DNA of 64,000 nt from Phragmites australis (Eukaryota > Streptophyta > Magnoliopsida > Poales > Poaceae): positions 9,493,501 to 9,557,500 of the forward strand of contig NC_084942.1 in the NCBI RefSeq assembly GCF_958298935.1, read 5' to 3'. The number at the start of each line of letters is the position of its first letter. Positions within the stretch are counted from its first letter, which is position 1. Below the pieces are notes generated by a model that saw only the letters and a list, made by a program, of their open reading frames with translations, had not been told where the DNA came from and searched no databases. Positions 44,833 to 55,297 of the stretch are shown here, piece by piece. The position numbers and the translations under genes are program-made.

Positions 44833-47800
44833 TCAAGTCTCGTCACAGTATATATACACTGCATACATGTGAGGTTTCATTACAAAAATGAAAAAGAGTT
44901 TAAGGTTTCTTGCTAATCGAAGGTTTTGTACTCTACTTTTTCTTGTTGGATGAAGGTAACGAGAGGAGCCAAATTCATGGAACTCGCCGGTTGGACTGAT
45001 GACTTGAAGTGCGATGATTTCAATGGCCATGAGTCGATCTCTGGACAGCGCGAGGAGTTGCAATTTCAACAATTGAAGAAATCAATCCTTATGAATACGT
45101 GTCGGACTAAAAATTAGTCATCAAGATGTATGTCATATACCTCAACATTGACCATGTGGTACGATGTATCTCCGTTGAATCCGTGCCTTAATTCCATTAC
45201 GTAAAAACCACATAAATTATTACCCGGGTCCTACTTCCTACAAGGAAAGTCATGTTGAATAATCCATTCTTTCGCGAATGGCCAGTGTCTGACACTCTTC
45301 TTAATGTATCGTGGGTACACTCTGCATGTGTGTGATTATTACCGTAAGTAGTTTTAGATTCAATCTAATCAAATATTACAAGAGCAATAACGAAATGGTC
45401 GGGTTTTACCTTTGTAGCAAGTCAATAACGGGTTGGTAGGTTTCTTTTGGATTATCCTGTGAGTCGAAAACAACGATCTTGCTGATGTCTGGTTGGATGA
45501 CAAGGAGGATCCAGTGATAATTACACATAGGTCACCATAGCTTAGTTGGTCCTAATTACTAACTATGTATTGCTCAAAAAGAGTAGAACATTCATAGAGG
45601 GAAACACATACCCAAAGTGGTAGGGTGAAAGTATGTATTTCTTCAATTGTAGCTCCAGAATACACTTTAATGCATAGTCCTCGGTTCCTTTTGGATCGGA
45701 TTGCATCATTGTTGGGTTTACATGATGTGGGTCGATGAATCCCACATGGTCGATGCCCTCCGTCCTGCATCTTTGTACCTCCATTCTACATAAGGAATAA
45801 GTTAAGACATTCAATCCAATGATACATGAATGTATACTACGAATTATACGTATATGACACTTACAGAGTCCAACAACTCAAGATAGACACGTCGAGGGCA
45901 TCTTACTGGTATAGTAGATACATTTCCTTAAATAATATATAAATAGAGCCGTCTCCGTGGAGGAAATCTCGATCCTTGTATCTGGTCTCGAACATTTCTC
46001 TACCATCCCGTGACTCCTTCATGTACCACGTATGGAATTTTTGAAATTGATAGGTCAATTTGTCCCACACGTTTGGCACGACCAGGAGTTCGCCCAACTT
46101 AAATTGCCATCTCTCAGTTGCTTTTGGTGCCAGGGACTTATCTAGAAATTGCTCTTTTGTCATTTTAGCATCTTCAAGAAATCTTTCTAAATTCTGTTCT
46201 TGTCGTATCTGTTCGATAGAAGACTCTTTCAAGTATTTCTTGCTTTTGATGCACGCGTAGTCTGATTTACTCTTAGGCTCAACAGGTTTGGCCATCTTTA
46301 AGAAAAACTTCTGTGTTTCTGCACGAATTGGTTTTTCTTCTCTGGCTCTGGCTTTTGAAAGAATTTCTTGACATTGGCGTCCACTGTCGCTCTGGTTTCC
46401 TCTGGTGTTTGTTCATAAGGCAACTTCTCAGGTGCTGCCACGTTCTTAGGTGCCCTTTGCTTCTGGGATGAAGCCGACTTCTGAGATGAGCTCAAATTTT
46501 TAGACTGTGCAACTGTTGTCAACTTTGGAGGGGGAGGAGTTGCCTCTCTTGGTGGCACTGGTGCTGACTCATGAGGGGGAGGAGTTGCCTCTATTCTGGG
46601 TGATGGTGGCAGTGGCGGCGATCATGGAGGTGTTGGTTCTCTTCTTTGTGACGGTAGCGGTGGTGGCAACCGTGGAGAAATTCTGTGTGGTGGGTCTGAC
46701 TCCACATCAAATGACTCATCGGTCTCATCGGTCTCATCTTCAAACACTATGTAGCGCTTGGGCCACATAATGAAGCCACCCACGTTTTATCTGAGCCTCT
46801 TAGAACCCGTCTCTCCGAGGTAATCCATGTCAATCTTACAGTATAGCCTTCGCATGGAGTCCACGTGGACCTTGGCGTATCCCCGCGGTATCGGAAGATC
46901 ATTGAAGAGAGCTCCTTCCATGCATTGGTCGACATGCCCCATAGCCACCATGGTGGTAATGTTCAAGGTGGGCACGACAAGCTTGCACACTTTGCTTTCT
47001 ATGATGTCGTCCACTGGGTAATGAGCCGATTCTTCTTCTGCAAACCCCACGAACGTGCAGCTGCTCCAATGACCACCAGGGCTCACAACATTTTCTTCGC
47101 CTTGCTGCTGCCTGCTTACTTGCTGAAGTGCTTCTTTGATTTTGGCGTCTATCATCTGACGCTCCTGTACAAGTTCTTGTTTTACTACAGCCAGTAGTTC
47201 TTTCAGTTCTTCTCTCCTTCAATTCCGACTCCTGTAACTTTTGGCAACTTCTAGGAATCCATCTATCCAAGGCATCACACCCTTGCCTTTGGTGCGTTCT
47301 GGGTGCTCCTTGGTTCCCAGAGCCAAGTTTAGCTTCTGGGCGTGGGCATCTACAATTCTTTGCTTCACTTCCTGTTCTCTATCGCTTTTCAAGTTTAGGC
47401 TGCCATCTGCCGACAAAGTCACCCCTCTCGCGTACAGATAGTGCTTCACTCATTCAATCCAGTCGACCGTCCGAGGTGTGGCACCACTGCGGGTTACTTG
47501 TTCTTCCATCTCTGCTCACTCGTCGTATTTCCTCACATACCAACCTGAGCCAGTTCTATGGGGCTACATGTTCTTGTGGGAGTTGGCCTTGTTTACCTCA
47601 CTTAGTCGTTGAGCTTCCTCTGACCGCCTGTACTCTACGAAATCATTCCAAAATGTTTCCACTGTTGGATAATCATCCCATTTTGGTGTCCGGCCCACCA
47701 AGTAATAATTTCTCCATAGCTTACCCTTGAAATTCTTGAAGGCAATAGCCATTGTTGATAGGACACGACTCTTCACTTTGACCATGTTGCATCCTTCAGG

Positions 47801-48221
47801 GTATTCAAACTTTGCCACCAGCTTGACCCACATAAGATCCTTGATGTTATCGGGAACCACTCACTTGTCATCTCGTCTACCTCTCCAACTTCTATATGTG
47901 ATTGCAACATGGTCCCTCACTAGACACCCAATTGCTATTTTGAATAGCCCCAGAACAACTTTAGGTCTCGTGGGCACCCCGACTGAATTGACCTCTGTGA
48001 TGATGAAACGTCCATCGGGCATCCTGCTGGGACCTCGTCCACTCCTCTCTTCTCCTGTCATCTCGTCACCCTCCGGAGCATCAGCATCTGGATCGATCTA
48101 ACCCTCCAGAGCATCATCTTTGGCCCTACCCTGTGCAGCCTCAACAGCTGTCTCCAACTCAAAACTGATCCAAGTTTAGGTACACACTTGGGCAACCACC
48201 TCCCGTCTGGTCCAGCTCCAT
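44833..48221 (-). pseudogene. Second CACTA-3 gene: Transposase_24 and Ulp1-like protein, degenerate
   Basis: The likely start is the ATG at 48221 (MELDQTGGG). GRFIITEVNSVGVPTRP opens the Transposase_24 region (about 48020), followed by FEYPEGCNM, VNKANSHKN and LALGTKEHPERTKGKG near 47300. The PRGYAKVHVDSM block lies near 46880, a proline/lysine linker at 46300-46560 and the second half (FHTWYMKESRDGREMF) near 45990. A clean donor GGACTCT|GTAAGTG and acceptor ATGTAG join the next exon (EVQRCRTEGIDHVGFIDP, 45790). Protease motifs are NYHWILLVIQPDISK (His, near 45520), IVVFDSQDNP (Asp) and NNLCGFYVMELRHGF (Cys, near 45210). Stops include one before VVPDNIKDL near 47860. The three catalytic positions survive although the gene is broken. 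Confidence 0.88.
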
Positions 48222-48359
48222 GTTTGGAGGCGGCGGTTGAGGAGACGGCAGTCGGGGAGGAGGCGGTCGTCAGGGAGGAGCGGTGGCAGCGGAGATGAGG
48301 AGCGTTGGGAGGAGGAGCGGGCTGAAATGGTGAATGGAGCGAACGAGGCTAAGTGTAGG

Positions 48360-48368
48360 TATATATAT
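48360..48368 (-). promoter_or_regulatory. Likely TATA box of the second CACTA-3 gene
   Basis: Read on the minus strand, ATATATATA follows directly after the internal repeat array (48497-48379) and stands about 140 bases before the ATG at 48221. Confidence 0.5.
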
Positions 48369-48378
48369 GTACAGAAGC

Positions 48379-48497
48379 ATCAGTGCCGATTCTAGTTTCT
48401 AACCGACACTGATGCACGTATCAGTGCCGGTTCTAGTTTCTAACCGGCACTGATGAATGTATTAGTGCCGGTTCTAGTTTCTAACCGGCACTGATAA
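48379..48497. repeat. Internal array of the CACTA-3 terminal motif
   Basis: Three near-perfect tandem units of about 40 bp, each of form ATCAGTGCCGGTTCTAGTTT then CTAACCGGCACTGAT, lie between tnp2 and the second gene. Each unit is itself palindromic. The position matches the internal arrays of CACTA-1 and CACTA-2. Confidence 0.92.
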
Positions 48498-49223
48498 ATA
48501 TTTATTCCCTTGAAATATTCTTCTATTATTAAATTCGGCTGAAATCATGAAAAATTCATAGAAAAATGATTAGAGTTGAGAAAATATGAAACAAAATTTG
48601 TTGAGTTTGTATTAGTGTCGCCTACATGATTAAAATACTTTGATACATGAAATGTGCATTGAATTAATTTGTTAATTCCATAATGAAATTATGAAATATC
48701 TGTATAAAAAAACATGCGAAACCAATTATGTTAAACTTAATTTTTCATACTCTTTACGTGAAAATTAACGTTAACCACTGATTCTTGGTTAACTTTGTGA
48801 TTTTTAGCTCTTCATTTGATTTTCTCCTTTTAATCCAATTTGAATTCTAACCAATTCACATTTTTAATATTAATGTCAAAGTTGATTTTGTATATTTTAA
48901 ATTTGTAATATTAATGAATACCTGCATGCATGAAATGTGCACGATATAATGGAAAATTGGGTTTTGTGTGAAATTGGTGCACCATACTTGTAGTGTCAAA
49001 GTATATACAAAAAGGAATGAATACTTGCATGCATGAAATGTCTACTAAATTTGAATTTTAACTAAATCAAACATACACAAACTTAATAGTTCAGATTTCC
49101 AACAAGAGAAAAGTGTGGTGTCACAGAAGCCCGATCGCCTGGTCCGACACTCAGCTCTAAACTTTCAAAAAGTTACTCCTTGTTGCGCTTGCCAAATATA
49201 TGAAAGCTGCTTTCATTAAGCGA
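48498..49223. other. AT-rich spacer between the CACTA-3 genes
   Basis: I see no gene. TGCATGAAATGTGCA-type phrases recur at about 48640, 48930 and 49030, a decayed short repeat. The tnp2 3' untranslated region must lie here. Confidence 0.5.
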
Positions 49224-52200
49224 TTATGCTATGTTATGGTTGCGGCGTATGTAGGTAGCTTCCTCAGTGTCATCAATGAGAGGAAGTTCGATATTCTCTC
49301 CAAAAGAAGGCAGGTCATCAAATTTATCGCAGTCTTCTTCGTCAAGAACATCCTCAACACCGACAATCTTTCATTTTCCTTGAAGAAATATGTGACACTC
49401 CTCCTTGTTAGCTGGGTCCAGGTCCTTTACATAGAAGACTTGTGCAACATCCTTGGCAAGCACGAATGGTTGTTCTCTGTATTCGACGAGTTTGAGGTCC
49501 ACGGTAGTCATACAATACTTGTCGACCTTGACTCCTCCTGTGAGTCTGACCCATTGGCACCAAAATAGAGGGACCATCAACTCGCCATATTCAAGCTCCC
49601 AAATCTCCTCTATGAATCCATAGTAGGTCTCCCTGTTGCCAGAGTGGTCGTAGGCATCAATACGGACACCGCTATTTTGATTAGTGCTCTTGTTGTCTTG
49701 TGCTCTCGTATAAGATGTATAGCCATTGATCTCGTATGCTTGGACTGTGCGAATCGTAGTTGACGACCCATTAGCCAGCAGTTCCAACAGAGCATCATCG
49801 GTATCCTTACCCATCATGTGTTGACGTAACCAATTACCAAAATTATCTCTATGCTTTCTTGCGATCCAATCATCTGACTTTGTTGGATTTGTAGAGCATG
49901 ATGGGCCCACTACAAGTGACTATTGCAGAACTACAAAGTGTGCTTTAGTGAATGAAACACGATCTTTGATATGGATTGAAGTATGACCTATCGTCCCTTT
50001 CCCCTTTAGCCTTCCCTCATAGCGAGATATAGGCATACCAATTGCGTTTAGTTTCATATAGTCAATGCAAAACTCAATGACCTCCTTCGTACTCCACCCT
50101 TGGGCAATGCAACCTTCTGGGCGACCTCGGTTACGAACATATTTCTTCAGAACCCCCATGAACCTTTCAAAAGGATACATCTGATGTAGAAATATGGGGC
50201 CAAGGCTCTTTATCTCACCCACAATGTGAACAATTAGATGGGGCATTATATCAAAAAATGTTGGAGGGAAAATAATCTCAAACTAACATATAGTATGGAT
50301 CACATCTTCCTGCAGCTTTGCCAGTTTGTTCGGATCAATGACCTTCTGTGAAATTGCGTTGAAGAACAAACACAACTTTATGATTGGGTCATGGACCTTA
50401 TCTGGCAGAATACCTCTAATTGCAACTGGAAGCATATGCATCATCATCACGTGACAATCATGAGGTTTCATGCCAACTAAATTCTTATCTTTCATGTTTA
50501 CTAAGCTCTTGATGTTGGAGGAGTAACCAGTCGGAACTTTGACATCACGTGGGCAACCACATAGGCGGATCTTCTCTTCCTTGCTCATAGTGTAGCAAGC
50601 TGTGGGAAGTTTCTTTTTGCCGTTGTCTAATTGTATGTAATATAGGTCCTTCTTGAGGTTCATTTCTTCCAGGTCCAGCCCTGCATTTAATGTATCTTTT
50701 GTTTTAACGGATATGTCTAATAAGGTACCAATCAAGCTATCAAACACATTCTTCTTCACGTGCATGACGTTGATTGCGTGTCGGACCATAAGATACTTCC
50801 AATAAGGTAGCAACCAAAATATTGATAACTTTTTCCACATAGGAGCATGTTGCCTAGTCGGAATTTTTGTACTGCCTGGCCCCTTTCCAAGTACAACTCT
50901 AAGTGTCTTTATCATCTTAAATACCTTTCTCCAGTGTGAATCTTCGGAGCTTGACGATGCTCCATTGTCCCGTCAAAAGCTCTTTTATTCTTGCGGTATG
51001 GGTGATTTGGACGAAGGAACCTATGGTGACCCATGAAGATCATTTTCTAACTGTTCATCAGCCACCGCCCCCCCCCCCCCCCCGTTTCCTCCAAGCACTG
51101 AACACATCCATTGTACCCTTTTACAGTCTGTCCTGATAGGTTACCAAGAGCTAGTCAATCTGAGATCGTTACAAACAGCATTGCACGCAGGGTGAAATTC
51201 TCATGTTTGTACTCATCCCATACCCGTACGCCATCTTTCCACAATAAGAAGATCTTCAACCAATGGTTTATGGTACACATCAATATCGTTGCTTGGTTGA
51301 TTCGGCCCACTAATCAGCAAAGGAATCATAAGGTACTTCTGCTTCATGCACATCCATGGTGGAAGGTTGTAGATACAGAGAGTCACGGACTAAGTGCTAT
51401 GAGTACTTCTCATCTTGCCGAAAGGATTCATCCCATCCGTACTCAACCCGAACCTTATATTCCTCACTTCATCTCTGAATTCCATGTATTTTGAATCGAA
51501 TCTCCTCCATTGCATGCCATCAGTAGGGTGTCTAAGTATTCCATCTTTCTTGCGGTTTTCGGTGTGCCATCGCATCAACTTTGCATTCGTTCTGTTAGCA
51601 AACAATTGCTTCAAATGGGGGATTATAGGGAAATACCAAACCACCTTAATGGGGGGTCTTTTCTTCTTTCTCTTCACCCACACACCATCGCTCTCGATGT
51701 CATCAATATTGCTCTTGTACCGTGGCGCATTGCAAACGCGACATGCTTTTAAGTCTGCATCCTCACCGCGAAAAAACATGTACTCATTGCCACATGTATG
51801 TATTTTCCCTACTTCCAATCCCAATGGGCAGACAACCTGCTTGGAATGGTACAAATTTTTGGGCAACACGTTCCCCCTTGGAAGCAATTCCCTCAAGAAT
51901 TCTAGCAATTCATTGAAGCCATTATCGACCCAAACATTGGTAGCCTTAATTTGCATAAGTGTCAGCACCACATGCAACTTGCTGTGCTCATCTTTACAGT
52001 TTGGGTAAACTGGTGTTTTAGAGTCATCTATCATGAGTTGGAACTTTTGATGTTGTCTTTCACTGGTGAAGTCCCCCTCCCCATCACGCAACATTTGCTC
52101 TAAGCCGTCTTCATTGTTGCCAACAGAAGTGTCCCCTCCATCGTTCTTGACAAAAGTATCTTCAAATACCAACATATCGAAGTCTTCGTTAGTTGTCATA

Positions 52201-52495
52201 TCATTGCTTATGTCTTCTTCGACTGTTGGTTACCCTTCACGCCCAACATCTTCAAGTTCACTGTGTTCAGTCCAACGGGTATAGCCAGCCTTGAAACCCC
52301 TGCGAATCAAGTGTGCACAGATCTGCTCTATATTTGAAAACTACTTCTCGTTCTTGCAGTCGACACATGGGCAACATATATAGTGATCGGCACGCATCTT
52401 TTTGGCTTCTTGTACATTGCGGCAGCCCTCAGAAAATCCTCAACACCAACAAAGAACTTCGGCCCTCGATCCTTATACATCAATGACTGGTCCAT
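49224..52495 (-). pseudogene. tnp2: tnp2 transposase of CACTA-3, degenerate
   Basis: The start at 52495 reads MDQSLMYKDRGPKFFVGVED, then shifts frame before a CPCVDCKNEK zinc motif and a stop. The reading frame is long from 52199 to 51390, with CRVCNAPRYKSN, then the Transposase_21 core LSTDGMNPFGKMRSTHST ending in a stop. It continues in other frames with INVMHVKKNVFDSLIGTLLD (50760), HIVGEIKSLGPIFLHQMYPF (about 50230-50170) and the C-terminal domain (YGFIEEIWELEYG, near 49610). The tail is NIELPLIDDTEEATY, with a stop at 49224-49226. Several stops and frameshifts exist, including TGA after LQGK near 49370. The variant INVMH has Asn where CACTA-1 has Asp (IDVMH), so a likely catalytic acid is lost. 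Confidence 0.9.
51067..51082. repeat. Poly-C run inside CACTA-3 tnp2
   Basis: About 15 consecutive C bases interrupt the coding sequence between two core blocks. It lies in a stretch where the frame is lost and may be slippage, in the genome or in the assembly. Confidence 0.7.
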
Positions 52496-52499
52496 CTGC

Positions 52500-53478
52500 A
52501 AATCATTATAATTAAACACATTGAACTTATGATCATTAAACATTTGAAAATCTAGAACAAATTCATTGAATTATATCACATCTTGATTCGTCCCTATTTG
52601 AGGGCCCATCTCCTTCCGGTACTTGGGCCGGGTCGGGAGACCGCCTTCCAAAGCCTGCCTCGTCCGATTGCGACTCGTGGGTGTACGTGCCATCCCTACA
52701 ATACAATATTCTATCAATTGTGTTAAATTGACTATGTTATTAATAAACAGTGAAAATCCACTGGATTATTATTTAAATTCAAGACTTTGAAAATATACGC
52801 AAACCACATACTAAAAAATTGGAGCTAGATTTTAGGGGCATTTGCAAATACCTCCCTGATTTTTTATTCTTTGCAAGGATGCCACTCGAATGACAGTTCT
52901 AGTGGTTTTTTTTTGTAATTTTTTAATGGAAATAACGGTTCTAGTAGTGAAAAATTTGCAATTGTCCATAGATTTTACTGTACGCACCCACATCTATTTA
53001 CATGTGACTATTAATCTACTCCTTAAATCATCTACAATGACAAAATATCAATCTTTCTCTAATTTATATCATAATGGAGCTCTTGCTAATTCCAAAATTC
53101 AACACCAAAGAACAACCATCTAAATTCAAATCTAGAGCAATATAGCAACTAAATCCAACTAAGAATTAAATGAAGATCATCTCTATACATCTAACAATGA
53201 CAAATTTGCAAACTGTTCCTAAATTAGATCTCAATTGCATCTCTAAATCCAAAACCATAGAACAAGCACCAAGCATCAACCCTAGAGCAACCTACCAAGT
53301 GAATCTATCCAAAAAAGAAATATAGAACATCATATTAACCTTAGAGCACTCGACTCCTCCAAATCTTGATTCCTTCAACCGTAGAGATGGCAAAAATGGC
53401 GAACGACGCTGTTCTGGTGGGCTTGCGGCGGCTCTGGTCGCGCTTGGGGGAGAAGGCGGGCTTTATACTGTAGGACCA
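52500..53478. other. Upstream region of CACTA-3 tnp2, AT-rich, no gene seen
   Basis: The sequence between the tnp2 start and the terminal array is AT-rich with recurring phrases such as CTAGAGCAA and TCCAAAT. GC content rises near 53390-53465, next to the end array, where transcription of tnp2 on the minus strand should begin. Confidence 0.45.
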
Positions 53479-53656
53479 CATCAGTGTCGGTTGGTATATG
53501 GAACCGGCACTGATAGCACTATCAGTGCCGGTTCTTAACTCCTTAGTGGTTGTTCATGCGCGGGAGTTTAAGAACCGGCACTGATACGTCAATAGTGCAG
53601 GTTATTGTTGAACTGGCACTGATGGACCGACACATATGTGGTGTTTTGTAGTAGTG
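53479..53656. repeat. Subterminal repeats and terminus at the high-coordinate end of CACTA-3
   Basis: Copies include CATCAGTGTCGGTTGG, GAACCGGCACTGATAG, TATCAGTGCCGGTTC, AACCGGCACTGATAC and AACTGGCACTGATGG. They are followed by TTTTGTAGTAGTG at the edge. Confidence 0.9.
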
Positions 53657-54263
53657 AACAGACATCAATTCCTTCTAGTTCGGTGAGAATTGCAGATGGT
53701 GGAAATTTAACTTGTAATTGGGAGTTGGCCGACAGTAAATGGTGGGTTCACGGCATCTGATTTAGTACCAATTTCAGAGTGTTGAAGTTAGGCTGCTATG
53801 ATGTTGTTTTGGGGATGGAGTAGCTTGAACAACACGATCCTATGATCACTGAATGGAGAAACAAAAGGTCTATGATTTCTTTACAAGGAGTTCGACCAAA
53901 GATTTCACAGTGCTCAGCTTTATCTGGAGTTCAGTTGCAACAACTACTGAAGCAAAGTGCAGTTCAGCACATAGTTCATTTGAGTGAGGATGCAAGTGCA
54001 GACACAGTCCCACCTCACATACCTCCAGGTATACAATAGCTCATCCGACAATAGTCCATCATATTTGAAGAACCTAAGGATCTACCACCTCACCGACTGT
54101 GGGATCATCACATACCTCTATTGTCGGGTACCAAGCCAGTCAGTGTGCGTCCCTATATATCCAGCCCAAAAGTCCAAAATTGAACAGTAGGTGATATGCT
54201 CAAGGCTGGTCTGATTCGACCCAGTTCAAGTCCATTTTCCTCGTTCGTGCTGTTAGTCAAACA
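53657..54263 (+). pseudogene. Ty3-B protease to reverse transcriptase start (third part)
   Basis: The sequence continues the protease and linker: VRIADGG near 53691, LKLGCYDVVLGME near 53785 and an EWRNKRSMISLQG stretch. The start of reverse transcriptase follows, with LPPHRLWDH, then EMLK-type MLKAGLIRPSSSPFSSFVLL near 54196-54255. It is cut at the ACA target copy (54261-54263) by CACTA-4. The rest of Ty3-B must lie past CACTA-4, outside the window. Confidence 0.85.
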
Positions 54264-54287
54264 CACTACTACAGAAAATCCCTTCAT

Positions 54288-54438
54288 TGTCGGCTCCAAA
54301 ACCCCCTTCACTGCCAATTCTGGAGCTGGTAGTGGGTTATCACTGCCAGCCGAAGGATTCAGCCAACATTGATTCGCTGGCATCACTCCTTTGGCTGGAA
54401 GTGATTTGCTGGACTGCCAGTCGAAGGTTTGAGCTGGC
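54288..54438. repeat. Subterminal repeats of CACTA-4
   Basis: The repeated motif is CACTGCCAGCCGAAGGATTCAGC with inverted forms such as CCTTTGGCTGGAAGTG and CTGCCAGTCGAAGGTTTGAGC. It is not the motif of CACTA-1, -2 or -3, so this is a separate family. Confidence 0.8.
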
Positions 54439-54659
54439 AATATTTTCCCTCTCCCCCTCTGTGGTCCTCCTCTCTGTCCTCTCTGTAGCTCTCTCCTCAA
54501 TCCCTCCGTCTCTCTCTCAATACATGCATACAATGATATATATATATTTACTGTAAATCAATAATAAAAACACCTTCATTAATACATAGTAATGAACATA
54601 TATTACAAGTCAGGCATCGACAAACACACAAATATTACAAGTCACCCCCTGAAAAGTCG
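54439..54659. other. Pyrimidine-rich and AT-rich spacer near the CACTA-4 end
   Basis: A CTCTCTCTC-rich stretch at 54440-54525 is followed by TATATATATATTTA and AT-rich DNA. No gene is seen. Confidence 0.5.
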
Positions 54660-55123
54660 GTTGAGTTGAGACAGTCCAGTATCCCTCTACCTCTCTCGCG
54701 ATGAGGACCATGTCCCCGCACTGACGATTGATGGCGTGAGTACATCCAGGGACACCGGGGGCCTGATGGTGGTGGAGCGGAGGACCCGGCAACGCCTGAT
54801 CGACCATAGCGTCACCTATGCTCTAGGCTCGCCATCGTGTCAAAGACATCAAAGTCGGACACCTGAATGCCTCTAGGTTTTGAGCCTTGGTCCTCCTCCG
54901 CCGCACACTGATGGGCCACCCTCTCATCCTCCTCCTCCTCCTAGGCGCATTTACAGGATAGTGCTTCTTGCTCCTCCATAGTGCATAGCTCATGGGCTAG
55001 CCTCTCATCCTCCTCCGCTTGGGCACGTTTTCGAGACGCTGCTTCTTGCTCCTCCTTCGCATCATCGTTGGAAGGCCATTGTGTCCAAGAGTCATCCAAC
55101 GATACCAACTTTGCATCATACAT
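54660..55123 (-). pseudogene. Unassigned coding-like tail in CACTA-4 with Glu/Ala-rich repeats
   Basis: The minus-strand frame from 55123 starts MYDAKLVSLDDSWTQWPSND. Two repeats of an AEEDERLAHE / CTMEEQEALSCKCA pattern follow, the second as EEEDERVAHQ after a stop. The frame then continues at lower similarity toward 54660. It would form a charged helix. It could be the last exon(s) of the Ulp1-like gene or a separate small gene. I do not recognise a family. Confidence 0.45.
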
Positions 55124-55297
55124 AGTAATTCATATCATTCATTAATAAATGGAAAAATCTAGGATTTATAACTAAATAAGTGCTGGTTCTACGATATGAC
55201 ATCCATTGTGAGGATGACAAGTGGAACCTGGTCCCCCGTGTCATTGACACACTGGTGGAATATCGTAGAACAGGTAATGTCATTCATTAATATTGTG

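Larger units (their letters stand above)
44467..53656 (-). mobile_element. CACTA-3 transposon
   Basis: The left edge reads TACTACTACACAATAAGTG (first bases of CACTACTAC altered); the right edge is the complement of CACTACTACAAAACACC. The target duplication AAC lies at 44464-44466 and 53657-53659, and the host Ty3-B continues on both sides. Both genes are on the minus strand, tnp2 first, then the Transposase_24/Ulp1 gene. It is 9.2 kb with end arrays of CATCAGTGCCGGTTC, a relative of the CACTA-2 motif. All genes are broken. Confidence 0.9.
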
